From CAVTHW01 sp963734625 (GTDB lineage Bacteria; Acidobacteriota; Terriglobia; Bryobacterales; Bryobacteraceae): a DNA stretch of 64,000 bases. The position numbers and the translations under genes are program-made. Below, piece after piece: positions 1 to 8,612 of this stretch. The stretch lies in assembly GCA_963734625.1 (NCBI GenBank), contig CAVTHW010000022.1:274315-338314 (forward strand). Direction: 5' to 3'. Each line of letters starts with the position of its first letter. Positions within the stretch are counted from its first letter, which is position 1. Below the pieces are notes generated by a model. The model saw only the letters and a program-made list of their open reading frames with translations, was not told the origin of the DNA and did no database searches.

Positions 1-1
1 C

Positions 2-193
2 GGTGAGCCGGCCGTCTTCGAATACCAGGAAAACGGGGCGCCATTTGCCCTGACCGGAGCGGGCAGTTTCGTAGCGGAAAGTTCGGTCATCGCGCCGGGC
101 CTTTTGTTTGACGAGCTCCAACTGGAGAGGGCTGAAGAGGACCTGCCGACGCTGCCGATCGTCCCGGCCCCACCCCTCGCCGCGCCTCGCTGA
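2..193 (+). CDS. 3' end of an unidentified protein (partial)
   Basis: An open frame enters from the left edge and stops at TGA 191-193, three bases before the lptF start. The visible 63 residues end in a proline- and alanine-rich tail (PIVPAPPLAAPR). No domain is recognisable in so short a piece. The tight spacing to lptF suggests co-transcription with the lipopolysaccharide-export genes, but the product cannot be named. Confidence 0.55.
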   Translation, partial: GEPAVFEYQENGAPFALTGAGSFVAESSVIAPGLLFDELQLERAEEDLPTLPIVPAPPLAAPR

Positions 194-195
194 GT

Positions 196-1372
196 ATGGG
201 ACTTCTCGGTCGGGCCGTCTTTCGCGAGGCCATCACCGGCACCCTGCTGGGCGCTGTCCTGTTCACCTTCGTGCTGTTTCTGCGCAGTATGGGCCGGCTA
301 TTTGAGTTGATGGTGAGAAGCTCCGCCGAGCCCTCCACCGTGGCCTATCTCTTCCTTCTCGTCTTACCGCCGGCGCTGGTGTTCACTCTGCCGATCGGGG
401 TCCTGGTGGGGGTATTGCTGGCTCTGAGCCGGATGTCGAGTGACGGCGAGATCACGGCCCTGCGCTCGGCGGGCGTCCCCAGCACGCGCCTGGCGCTCCC
501 GGTCGCCGTTCTCGCGTTGCTGGGGGTCACAGCAACCGCGGCCTGCTCGCTCTGGCTCACGCCCTGGTCCATCCGGGAAACCTATCGGGTCGTTAACAGT
601 CTCGCCGCCGAGCAACTGACGGCCAACATCGAGCCCAGGGTGTTTCAAGAGCAGTTCCCCGACAAGATTCTATTCGTGGCCGACGTGATCCCAGGCGCCA
701 TAGCGCGGTGGAAAAAGGTCTTTCTGGCCGACCTGAGCACCGCCGGGCAGCAGCGCATGGGAGCCCAGGCCAGCACCGGTCCCATGGTCACGGTGGCCCG
801 CGAGGCGGTCGCGATTCCAGACTCCGCCCACAACCGGATCCAGCTTTCCCTGACCGACGGCAGCTCTCACCAAGCCGGCAAGGACCCCGCCGAGTACTAC
901 AATCAGTACTTCCCGCGCATGGACCAGGCGCTCGACGCCCAGCGCCCGAAGCAAGAACGGGCGCGCCCCTTCCGGGAGACGGATACGGTTCCTCTTTCCC
1001 GGATGGCGCGTCAGAGCACCGACGCCCGGATCGAACTGCATCAGCGGCTGGCCCTGCCGCCGGCCTGCCTGCTTCTGGCGCTGGTCGGAATCCCGCTGGG
1101 AATCACCTCCCGCAAGGCCGGCAAATCGGCCGCCCTGGTGACAACCGTCTTTCTGGCGTTCCTCTACTACATGGGCCTCATCAGCCTGATCGGCCTCGCC
1201 GAGCAGGGCGCCCTCCCGGTCGAAGTCGCGGTGTGGATGCCGAACGCCGTGCTTGCCGTCCTGGGCGTCTTCCTGCTGGCCCGGATGGAAAGGGCCAAAG
1301 GCCGCGATTTGCTGGGGAGCCTGAGGCGCTGGTTGGCCGGCGGCTACCGGCGGATTCGGGCGATCTCGATAG
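196..1372 (+). CDS. lptF: LptF/LptG-family permease, first copy (probable frame break at the 3' end)
   Basis: Inner-membrane permease of the LptB2FG ABC exporter, which extracts lipopolysaccharide from the inner membrane. The N-terminal membrane block (about residues 1-125), a periplasmic beta-rich middle (about 130-270, containing PRVFQEQFPDKILFV) and a C-terminal membrane block (about 285-365) fit the family layout and its usual 360-390 residues. The frame has no stop here: it stays open to 1899, but from about residue 395 it merely reads lptG out of frame. A TAG at 1370-1372 in the next frame would end the protein at 391 residues, seven bases before lptG. One extra base near 1340-1370 is therefore likely. 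Function is secure; the exact end is inferred. Confidence 0.85.
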
Positions 1373-1378
1373 CGTCGC

Positions 1379-2497
1379 GTGCCCAACGGCTGCGCGGCTT
1401 CCAAGCTGCTGCCGCAGGTCCTCGACAACTACATCTTGTGGTCGTTTCTGGCCTACTTCGCGCTGTTCCTCGTCAGTTTCGTGTTGCTGACGGAGGTATT
1501 CACGTTTTTCGAACTGCTCAGCGACATCATCAAGAACAAGATCCCGATGACCCGGGTTGTCACCTATCTGTTCTTCCTGGCGCCCAAGCTGATCTACGAC
1601 TCGACACCGATCAGCGCGATGGTGGCCGTGCTGGTCACCTTCGGCGTGCTGACCAAGCACAACGAGGTCACGGCGTTCAAGACCTGCGGGGTCAGTTTGC
1701 AGCGGCTGACGGTCCCGGTCCTGCTGCCCAGTCTTGCGCTCAGTGGCCTGCTGTTCGCCTTCGACTACTACTACATCCCCGAAGCCAACCGGATACAAGA
1801 CGCAATCCGCGCCGAGATCAAGGGCGGCCCGGTCCAGACCTACCTGCGGCCCGACCGCACCTGGATCTTTGGGCAAGGATCCAGAATTTACTTCTATAAA
1901 TTTTTTGACCCGGCGGGGGTGATGGGGGGCGTCAGCGTCTACGAGTTGGATCCGGCGACCTTCTCCCTGCGGAGTCACCTGACCGCGGAGCGGGCGAGTT
2001 GGTCCGCGTCTTTGAAGAGCTGGGTTTTCGAAAACGGCTGGCGCCGCGACTTGAAGTCCGGCGGGGACGCCCCCTTCAGGACCTTCCAGGCGGCCACTTT
2101 TCCGGAACTGAACGAGCCTCCCTCCTACTTCCTCAAGGAGGCCAAGCAGTATAAGCAGATGAACTTCCGCGAACTGGCCGCTTACGTCGCCGAATTGCGC
2201 CAGAGCGGCTTCGACACGATCCAGTTGCGCATCCAATACTACAAGAAGTTCTCGGTGCCGCTGTTCACCCTGATTCTGGCGATGCTCTCGGCGCCGTTCG
2301 CTTTCCTGACGGGCAACCGCGGAGCCTTGGCGGGCGTGGCCGTAAGCTTCGGAATTGCGATCGCTTACTGGAGCATGAACCAGTTATTCGAGGAGGTAGG
2401 CAAGATCAACCAGTTGCCCGCGGCGGCGGCGGCCTGGGCCCCGGACGCGGTCTTCCTCCTGGCGGCTGTCTATCTCATGACCAGGATGAGAACATAG
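1379..2497 (+). CDS. lptG: LptF/LptG-family permease, second copy
   Basis: Partner permease of the lipopolysaccharide-export ABC transporter. The 372-residue product has the same layout as the upstream gene: membrane helices at about 20-130, a periplasmic domain at about 135-285, and three C-terminal helices (VPLFTLILAMLSAPFAFL and following). The start is GTG at 1379, just behind a stop in the same frame at 1370-1372. The pair of paralogues in tandem is the normal arrangement for LptF and LptG. Assignment of which copy is F or G rests on order only. Confidence 0.87.
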   Translation: MPNGCAASKLLPQVLDNYILWSFLAYFALFLVSFVLLTEVFTFFELLSDIIKNKIPMTRVVTYLFFLAPKLIYDSTPISAMVAVLVTFGVLTKHNEVTAFKTCGVSLQRLTVPVLLPSLALSGLLFAFDYYYIPEANRIQDAIRAEIKGGPVQTYLRPDRTWIFGQGSRIYFYKFFDPAGVMGGVSVYELDPATFSLRSHLTAERASWSASLKSWVFENGWRRDLKSGGDAPFRTFQAATFPELNEPPSYFLKEAKQYKQMNFRELAAYVAELRQSGFDTIQLRIQYYKKFSVPLFTLILAMLSAPFAFLTGNRGALAGVAVSFGIAIAYWSMNQLFEEVGKINQLPAAAAAWAPDAVFLLAAVYLMTRMRT

Positions 2498-2505
2498 GGA
2501 GTCGA

Positions 2506-3150
2506 ATGATCCACGAGATTCTACCCGTCGGGATGCTGGCCTGCAATTGCTCGCTGTTCGGGGACGAGACCAGCCGCGAAGCGATCGTGGTCGATCCCGG
2601 CGACGATGTCGACGAGATCCTGCGCCTCGTGGCCAGCCACGGCCTGCGGGTGGTGGCGATTGTCATCACCCACGCTCACATCGATCACATCGGCGGAGCG
2701 GGAAAGCTGAAGGCGGCCACCGGAGCCCCGGTGTACCTGAACGAGAACGACCTGGCCCTCAACGCTCAGATCGGGATCCAGGCGGACTGGCTCTGCATGG
2801 AGCCGCCCGATCCGGTCGAGATCGACGTGAACCCCCGCGATGGAGACGTATTGCGCTTGGGCCCCGCCGAGTTTCACGTGCTCCACACGCCGGGCCACAC
2901 CCGAGGCGGCATCGGGCTCTGGATTCCCCTTGAGAAGAAACTGGTGGGAGGCGATACGCTGTTTTTCGACAGCATCGGCCGCACCGACCTCCCCGGCGGC
3001 GACGGCCGTCAGATCCTGACCTCGATCCGCGACAAGTTTTTGACCTTGCCGGACGAAACGCTGGTGATCCCCGGCCACGGACCGAATACCACCATCGGGC
3101 GGGAGCGGGAGTTCAACCCTTTCCTGCAGCCTGGTTTCGGCGGCTTTTGA
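2506..3150 (+). CDS. metallo-beta-lactamase-fold hydrolase (glyoxalase II-like)
   Basis: A 214-residue single-domain enzyme with the metal-binding motif THAHIDH (about residues 50-56), followed by HTPGHTRGG, GGDTLF, GRTDLPGGD and PGHGP, in the order expected for the MBL fold with a dinuclear metal centre. Its length and motifs are closest to small glyoxalase II-like hydrolases (YcbL type), which hydrolyse thioesters such as S-lactoylglutathione. The real substrate is unknown. It starts nine bases after lptG with GGGAG upstream, so it is probably in the same transcript. It has no signal peptide and should be cytoplasmic. Confidence 0.85.
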   Translation: MIHEILPVGMLACNCSLFGDETSREAIVVDPGDDVDEILRLVASHGLRVVAIVITHAHIDHIGGAGKLKAATGAPVYLNENDLALNAQIGIQADWLCMEPPDPVEIDVNPRDGDVLRLGPAEFHVLHTPGHTRGGIGLWIPLEKKLVGGDTLFFDSIGRTDLPGGDGRQILTSIRDKFLTLPDETLVIPGHGPNTTIGREREFNPFLQPGFGGF

Positions 3151-3177
3151 CGGGTTATACTTAAACAAAGGCCTATT

Positions 3178-3603
3178 ATGAAAACCTACGTCAAGTTCGC
3201 CGCCCTCATTGTAGTTATTGTGGGGACACTGGGTTGGCTGGCGGTGGGGGGCATCCGCGACGGCCAGACCTATTACAAGACCATCGCTGAAGTCGGGCAG
3301 ATGGGCGACGGGGCCTTGGGCAAGCGGCTGAGGGTCGGAGGGGACGTTGAGGGCGGGTCCATTGTTCGCGCGGGCCAGGTCGTGACGTTCACCTTGCAGC
3401 AGGAGAAACTGAAGCTCAAGGTCTTGTACCAGGGAACCGACCCGCTGCCGGATACGCTCAAAGACGGCGCGCAGGCGCTGGCCGATGGCAAGATGGGCAA
3501 GGACGGGGTTTTCCACGCCGAGAAGATCCAGGCCAAATGCGCCTCCAAGTACGAGGCCAAGCCCGGCCAAAAACCTGGGATGGTGAAGCAGGCCGGGGTC
3601 TAG
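3178..3603 (+). CDS. ccmE: cytochrome c maturation haem chaperone CcmE, CxxxY variant
   Basis: Periplasmic, membrane-anchored haem chaperone that receives haem from CcmABCD and passes it to the CcmF lyase. The 141-residue product has one N-terminal membrane helix (about residues 5-25) and then an OB-fold domain. Classical CcmE binds haem through a histidine; here the corresponding C-terminal position is occupied by CASKY (C121-Y125). This is the CxxxY type known from archaea and Desulfovibrio. It heads the ccm operon and starts 28 bases after the MBL gene. Confidence 0.9.
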   Translation: MKTYVKFAALIVVIVGTLGWLAVGGIRDGQTYYKTIAEVGQMGDGALGKRLRVGGDVEGGSIVRAGQVVTFTLQQEKLKLKVLYQGTDPLPDTLKDGAQALADGKMGKDGVFHAEKIQAKCASKYEAKPGQKPGMVKQAGV

Positions 3604-3612
3604 CGGGACTCT

Positions 3613-5625
3613 ATGGAAAATCTGGGATCGGTTTCCCTTCTTCTCGCATTATGTCTGGCGGTCTACGCGTTTCTGGCGTCGCTCGTGGGGGGCTGGCGGC
3701 AGAAGCCTTTCCTGGTGGTCAGCGCGAGGCGCGCGGTCTACTCACTGTGCTTTCTGATCACGGTGGCCTCGGGCGTCGTGATCTACGCGTTAATCGCCAG
3801 CGACTTCCGTTTCGCTTACGCGGCGGCTAACAGCAACCGCGACATGCCGCTGCTCTACAAGGTCGCGGCTTGGTGGGCCGGGCAGGAAGGATCGCTGCTG
3901 CTGTGGAGCTGGATGCTGGCCTGCTACTCGGCGGTGGTGGTTTTAACCAACCAAACCAAGCACCGCCGCATCATGCCGTTTGTCATCGCTACGCTGATGG
4001 CCACCCAGGTGTTCTTCCTGCTGCTGAACGTGTTTGTGGCCAGCCCGTTTCGCATGCTCGCGGTCGGCCGGGAGATCACCGGCGCGGCGGACGGCAACGG
4101 CCTGAATCCGCTGCTCCAGTATTGGGCCATGGCCATCCACCCCCCGACGCTATACCTGGGATATGTGGGCTTCGCGGTGCCCTTCGCCTTCGCCTTGGCC
4201 TCGGTAATCGCGCGCGAGCCGGGTGACGCCTGGATTAAGACCACCCGGCGCTGGACCCTGATCACGTGGCTGTTCCAGAGCATCGGCATCCTGCTTGGCG
4301 CCGGCTGGGCCTACGCCGTGCTGGGCTGGGGAGGCTACTGGGGCTGGGACCCCGTCGAGAACGCCTCTTTGCTGCCGTGGATCACCGCCACCGCGATGTT
4401 GCACTCCGTCATGATGCAGGAGAAGAAGGGCATGATGAAGGTGTGGAACATGGTGCTGGTTTCCGCGACCTTCTGGCTGTGCATCTTCGGCACCTTCCTT
4501 ACCCGGTCGGGCGTGGTCAGTTCGGTCCACGCCTTCGCCCAGTCGCCCATAGGAAAGTGGTTCGCGATATACCTGGCCATCATCGCCGCGGTATGCATCT
4601 ACCTGATCGTCGACCGGCTGGGATACCTGAAGAGCGAGGCGCGCCTGGAGAGCATTGTGTCCCGCGAGTCCAGCTTCCTGTTCAATAACCTGATCCTGCT
4701 GGCAAGCTGCTTCGCGGTGCTCTGGGGCACCCTGTTCCCGGTGATCTCGGAGGCGGTGACCGGCGAAAAGATCAGCGTCGGCGCCCCCTTCTTCAACCGG
4801 GTGAACATCCCGATCGGCCTGTTTCTGCTATTCCTCACCGGGGTCGGCCCGCTGTTTGCCTGGCGCAGGACTTCTCTCGGCGGCCTGAAGCGCAACTTCT
4901 TGTGGCCTGGGGCTGGCGCGCTGGTGCTTATGGCCGGCCTGCTGGCCGCGGGTGTGCGGCATTTTTACGCGCTGGTGTGCTTCGGCCTCTGCCTTTTCGT
5001 GGCCTGGACCGTCGCCCTGGAGTTCTACCGCGGAGGGCGCGCCATTCGCGCCAGGACCGGACAGAACCTGCTGGCGGCCATGGTGGAGTTGACCGGCCGC
5101 AACACCCGCCGCTACGGCGGCTACACCGTCCACATGGGCATCGTGCTGATGTTCGTGGGCTTTGCCGGCGCGGCATTCAACTTGAACCGCACCATTGAAG
5201 CGAAGCTCGGGGATTCATTTACGATCGGCCGATACCAGTTGAAGGTCCGCGAACTCCGCCAGGGCGACAAGCCCAACTATAGTTGGGATCACGCGGTGAT
5301 TGAAATTTCCACGGGCGGCCGTGTGGCCGGCACTCTCGAGCCGGAAAGGCGTTTCTATACGGCGAGCCAACAGGGGACCTCTGAAGTAGCCATCCGGCGG
5401 CGGCTCAACGAGGACCTCTATCTGAATTTCGCCGGAATGTCCGACGACGGCTCCAAGGCGGTGATCCAGGCTTACGTTTTCCCGCTGGTGTCCTGGATCT
5501 GGGTGGGCTTCTACGTGCTTGTCATGGGGACTCTCATCTGTCTGGTGCCGAGCAAAGTCAGGGTGACGCGGGCTCGCCCCGAGCGGCCGGGAAAGGCGGA
5601 GGACTATGCGACGGTGGCTCAGTAG
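3613..5625 (+). CDS. ccmF: cytochrome c haem lyase subunit CcmF
   Basis: Polytopic membrane protein (670 residues, many helices) that attaches haem to apocytochrome c on the periplasmic side. The tryptophan-rich WWD signature WGWDPVENASLLPW lies near residue 245 and the family sequence WWAGQEGSLLLW near residue 90. A C-terminal periplasmic loop precedes the last helix. It starts ten bases after ccmE and overlaps ccmH by 20 bases, so the genes are translationally linked. The frame is intact. Confidence 0.95.
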   Translation: MENLGSVSLLLALCLAVYAFLASLVGGWRQKPFLVVSARRAVYSLCFLITVASGVVIYALIASDFRFAYAAANSNRDMPLLYKVAAWWAGQEGSLLLWSWMLACYSAVVVLTNQTKHRRIMPFVIATLMATQVFFLLLNVFVASPFRMLAVGREITGAADGNGLNPLLQYWAMAIHPPTLYLGYVGFAVPFAFALASVIAREPGDAWIKTTRRWTLITWLFQSIGILLGAGWAYAVLGWGGYWGWDPVENASLLPWITATAMLHSVMMQEKKGMMKVWNMVLVSATFWLCIFGTFLTRSGVVSSVHAFAQSPIGKWFAIYLAIIAAVCIYLIVDRLGYLKSEARLESIVSRESSFLFNNLILLASCFAVLWGTLFPVISEAVTGEKISVGAPFFNRVNIPIGLFLLFLTGVGPLFAWRRTSLGGLKRNFLWPGAGALVLMAGLLAAGVRHFYALVCFGLCLFVAWTVALEFYRGGRAIRARTGQNLLAAMVELTGRNTRRYGGYTVHMGIVLMFVGFAGAAFNLNRTIEAKLGDSFTIGRYQLKVRELRQGDKPNYSWDHAVIEISTGGRVAGTLEPERRFYTASQQGTSEVAIRRRLNEDLYLNFAGMSDDGSKAVIQAYVFPLVSWIWVGFYVLVMGTLICLVPSKVRVTRARPERPGKAEDYATVAQ

Positions 5626-6082
5626 TCTGTTCCTGCTCATACTGGCGGTTACGAGCCTGGCGCAAACCGCTTCGCAGCTTCAGACCGACGCGGCTAAACG
5701 CGTGGGCATGAAGCTGGCCTGCCTGTGCGGAACCTGCAACAACACGGTGACGGAGTGTCAGATGTTGGAGTGCCACTACTCCAAGCCGGCCAAGGCGCGC
5801 ATCGTGGCGCTCCTGGCCGCCGGCAAGTCCGACCAGGAAATCATCGACGAGTTTGTGAAAGAGTACGGCAAGCGAGCCCTGGCCGCGCCTCCCGCGGAAG
5901 GATTCAACTTGCTTGCCTGGGTCATGCCGTTCGCGGCGATTGCGCTCGGCTTGGGAGTCATCTGGGCCTTCATCCGGCGCTTCCGCAAGCCCCTGGCCGT
6001 GGCGGGGACGCCCGCGGATGCCGAGACGCTCTCCCGTTACCAGGAACGAATCGACAAGGATCTGGAAAAGTTCGACGAATGA
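5606..6082 (+). CDS. ccmH: CcmH-like thiol oxidoreductase with extra cysteines
   Basis: Membrane-anchored periplasmic protein that keeps the CxxCH cysteines of apocytochromes reduced or presents them to CcmF. The 158 residues comprise a signal peptide (about 1-20), a CcmH helical domain and one membrane helix (about 99-123). In place of the usual LRCxxC motif there is LACLCGTC (C39, C41, C44), followed by C51 and C56, making five cysteines in 18 residues. That pattern suggests a different thiol chemistry or a metal site. The start overlaps the end of ccmF. Confidence 0.85.
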   Translation: MRRWLSSLFLLILAVTSLAQTASQLQTDAAKRVGMKLACLCGTCNNTVTECQMLECHYSKPAKARIVALLAAGKSDQEIIDEFVKEYGKRALAAPPAEGFNLLAWVMPFAAIALGLGVIWAFIRRFRKPLAVAGTPADAETLSRYQERIDKDLEKFDE

Positions 6083-6480
6083 TCGCAACTGTCGCTGTCC
6101 TTATCGCCATCGCCGCCATCCTGTTTACTCTTTACGTCCGTCCCAAGGACGCGCAGCAAATCGCGCCGGCCTCCCCAACGGCCGGCCTGGAGGGGCGCAG
6201 GGCCACCATCCGCGAGAGTCTCAACGACCTCAAGTTCGAGTATCAGGTCGGCAAGCTCTCCGAGGCGGACTACCATCGGACCAGGCACGATCTGCTGACG
6301 GAACTGGCCAGGGTCATGGCGGAAATCGAACGGAGCGGAAAACCTCCCGAGGCCGCTCGCGTGGTCCGGGCCGCGGTGGCGGCAGTAGCCACGTCATGCC
6401 CGCGTTGCGGGGCCAGCTTCGACAAGCCTCTCAAGTTCTGCGGCGAGTGCGGCGCCCCGATGACGGGAGGGCATGCATGA
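6079..6480 (+). CDS. CcmI-like membrane protein with C-terminal zinc ribbon
   Basis: The start is ATG 6079 in an ATGA overlap with the ccmH stop; longer upstream readings of this frame would overlap ccmH. The 133-residue protein has one N-terminal membrane helix (about residues 2-20), then a helical stretch with FEYQVGKLSEADYHRTR, which resembles the first cytoplasmic region of CcmI. It ends in a zinc ribbon with two CxxC pairs (CPRCGASF and CGECGAP). A CcmI-like helper role in presenting apocytochrome is inferred from position and this stretch. The zinc ribbon is not part of classical CcmI. Confidence 0.75.
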   Translation: MIATVAVLIAIAAILFTLYVRPKDAQQIAPASPTAGLEGRRATIRESLNDLKFEYQVGKLSEADYHRTRHDLLTELARVMAEIERSGKPPEAARVVRAAVAAVATSCPRCGASFDKPLKFCGECGAPMTGGHA

Positions 6481-7229
6481 GGTTCGCCTTTCTCATTGGC
6501 CTGATGGCGGCGGCGCTCCAGGCTGCGGCAGCCCCCGGCGCGCCGATCGTCGAGCACATGGTGGTGCTCCAGCCGGGCCCTGGCGGGATGACCGTCCAGG
6601 AAAGCGTCTTGTTCGATAACTCCGGGAAAGAGGCGGCCAGCGATGTATTGCGGCTTTACATCCCGGAAGCCGCTCAAGCGCCCGCTCAGGTCAGCATCAC
6701 GGGGCCCCAGGGCGGGACGGCCGATCAGCCGCTGGTGAAGACCGCGCAGAGCAACGTATACCAGGTCGACGCCTCCATCCAGCCGGGCCAGACGCGCATC
6801 GACCTCAGCTACTCGCTCCCCTTCTCGACGCCGGGCGTATTCTCCGGCAAGGTTCTGCACACGGCCGGCCGCCTCTGGCTGGTGGCCCCCCAGGGAGTGA
6901 CCCTGAAAGGCGACAACCTCAAGCCGCCGCAACAGACCACGGATATGCGGGCCTCGGTCTATGAAGTGGAGGGCCGCGAGTTCAAGGTCCAGGTCGAAGG
7001 CGCCGTCTCCGCGGCGGCGGACTCCCCCAGCCAGGAAGACAGCGGCTCCTCGCTCAGTCAGATTCTTCCCAGGATCTATGACAATCTCTATCCCATCCTC
7101 GGGCTGGCATTCGGCATACTGATACTCGGTTTCTATATGCTTTACCGGAAAGAAACCGTGCAGGCGGCTGCCGCTCCGGCGCCTCCCGCTCCGGCACCCG
7201 CTGCCCCACGGAGCAAACGCCGCCGATGA
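6477..7229 (+). CDS. exported, C-terminally anchored protein of the ccm operon, function unknown
   Basis: The start is ATG 6477 in an ATGA overlap with the preceding gene. The 250 residues show a signal peptide (about 1-19, ending in AAAA), a periplasmic beta-rich domain to about residue 195, one membrane helix (about 202-220, LGLAFGILILGFYML) and a short basic, proline- and alanine-rich cytoplasmic tail. No family is recognised. Its place between ccmH and ccmA, coupled at both ends by ATGA, argues for a role in cytochrome c maturation or haem supply in this lineage. Confidence 0.75.
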   Translation: MRFAFLIGLMAAALQAAAAPGAPIVEHMVVLQPGPGGMTVQESVLFDNSGKEAASDVLRLYIPEAAQAPAQVSITGPQGGTADQPLVKTAQSNVYQVDASIQPGQTRIDLSYSLPFSTPGVFSGKVLHTAGRLWLVAPQGVTLKGDNLKPPQQTTDMRASVYEVEGREFKVQVEGAVSAAADSPSQEDSGSSLSQILPRIYDNLYPILGLAFGILILGFYMLYRKETVQAAAAPAPPAPAPAAPRSKRRR

Positions 7230-7924
7230 GCGCCGTCCGCGCTGAGGGGGTTTGGAAGTTCTACGGTGATTATCCCGCCCTGCGCGACATCAACCTGAGC
7301 GTCGAGCCCGGCATGTGCCTGGCCCTGCTGGGGCGCAACGGCGCCGGTAAGACGACGCTGATCAAGGCCATGGCCGGTCTGTCTAATCCCGGCCGCGGGC
7401 GCATCAGCATCAACGGCAAAGAAGTTCGGGATGACCAGACCCGCCGCCAGATCGGCGTGCTGGGGCACGGCATCGCCGTCTACGACGAGTTCTCGGCGCT
7501 GGAGAACCTGCTTTTGTTCGCCCGAATCTATGACCTGCCCAATCCGCGTCAGACCGCACTCGAGTGGCTGGAGCGAACCGGCCTCGAGCGCGTCAAGGAC
7601 GGCCTGGTGCGGGAGTTCTCGCGCGGCATGCGGCAGCGGCTGGCGGTGGCCCGGGCGTTCCTTCACGAGCCTTCGGTGCTGCTGCTGGATGAACCCTTCA
7701 CCGCCCTGGATGACAAGGCCATCGCCGTTCTCCAACAACTGCTCGGGCGGGCGCGAGAGGAGCGTCGAACCATCGTTCTCTCCACCCACCAGTTGCGGGA
7801 GGCGCTGGAGCTGGCGACGCACGTCGCCTTGATTGTCCGCGGCAGGCTGGCGCATTTCGGAGAGCGCACGCCCGAGATGCTCGATGACCCGGGCTGGCTT
7901 TACCGCAACTACGGCGAAGGCTAG
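7226..7924 (+). CDS. ccmA: ABC transporter ATPase CcmA
   Basis: ATPase of the CcmABCD complex, which releases haem-loaded CcmE. The 232 residues carry Walker A GRNGAGKTT (about residue 36), the ABC signature FSRGMRQRL, Walker B VLLLDEP and the switch histidine in STHQL. The start overlaps the previous stop as ATGA. The position directly before ccmB and ccmC separates it from generic ABC ATPases. Confidence 0.92.
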   Translation: MSAVRAEGVWKFYGDYPALRDINLSVEPGMCLALLGRNGAGKTTLIKAMAGLSNPGRGRISINGKEVRDDQTRRQIGVLGHGIAVYDEFSALENLLLFARIYDLPNPRQTALEWLERTGLERVKDGLVREFSRGMRQRLAVARAFLHEPSVLLLDEPFTALDDKAIAVLQQLLGRAREERRTIVLSTHQLREALELATHVALIVRGRLAHFGERTPEMLDDPGWLYRNYGEG

Positions 7925-7928
7925 AGCC

Positions 7929-8609
7929 ATGCGCTTTCTGCGGCAGTCGTGGACCGTTGCGGCCAAGGACATCAAGGCGGAGTTCCGCACTAAGGAAGCG
8001 ATCAACGCATCCTTGTCCTTCTCGCTGGTGATCCTGCTGCTGTTCAGTTTCGCCTTCGATCCGACGGCCGAACAAACGCGGGAAATCTCCGGCGGGCTGC
8101 TGTGGATCGTGTTTGTCTTTGCCGGCGCCCTGATCCTGAACCGCAGTTTCGCCCGGGAGCTGGCCAACGACTGTCTCGACGCGCTGATAGCCTCCCCGCT
8201 GCCGGGCGCTGCGCTCTTTCTCGGCAAGTGCGTGGCCAATCTCGTTTTGCTAACCGCCGTCGAGCTGGTTTGCCTGCCCGTCTTCGGCGTTTTCTACAAC
8301 GTGCGCTGGACGCGGCAGTTCTGGCCGCTCATCCTGGTGATCGTGCTGGGCACCTGGGGGATCACCGTGGTCGGCACCGTCTTCAGCGCGCTTACCGTGA
8401 ACCTCCGCCTGCGGGAGTTGATGCTGCCGACGCTGGTCTATCCGGTGCTGATTCCGGCGCTGATGGCCGCCATCCAATTGTCCACGCCGCTGATCGCCGG
8501 TCAGCCGCTAACCGGGGACCTGTACAACTGGCTGAAACTGCTGATAGGCTTTGATGTGATCTTCACCGCCCTGGCTTTGGGCCTCATCGATACCGTGCTT
8601 GTGGGGTGA
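7929..8609 (+). CDS. ccmB: haem exporter membrane subunit CcmB
   Basis: Six-helix permease partner of CcmA. The ATG at 7929, four bases after the ccmA stop, gives 226 residues, the usual size for CcmB; a longer in-frame reading from 7833 would run inside ccmA. The N-terminal segment TVAAKDIKAEFRTKE is typical of the family, and six hydrophobic helices follow. It is part of the ccm operon. Confidence 0.92.
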   Translation: MRFLRQSWTVAAKDIKAEFRTKEAINASLSFSLVILLLFSFAFDPTAEQTREISGGLLWIVFVFAGALILNRSFARELANDCLDALIASPLPGAALFLGKCVANLVLLTAVELVCLPVFGVFYNVRWTRQFWPLILVIVLGTWGITVVGTVFSALTVNLRLRELMLPTLVYPVLIPALMAAIQLSTPLIAGQPLTGDLYNWLKLLIGFDVIFTALALGLIDTVLVG

Positions 8610-8612
8610 GAC

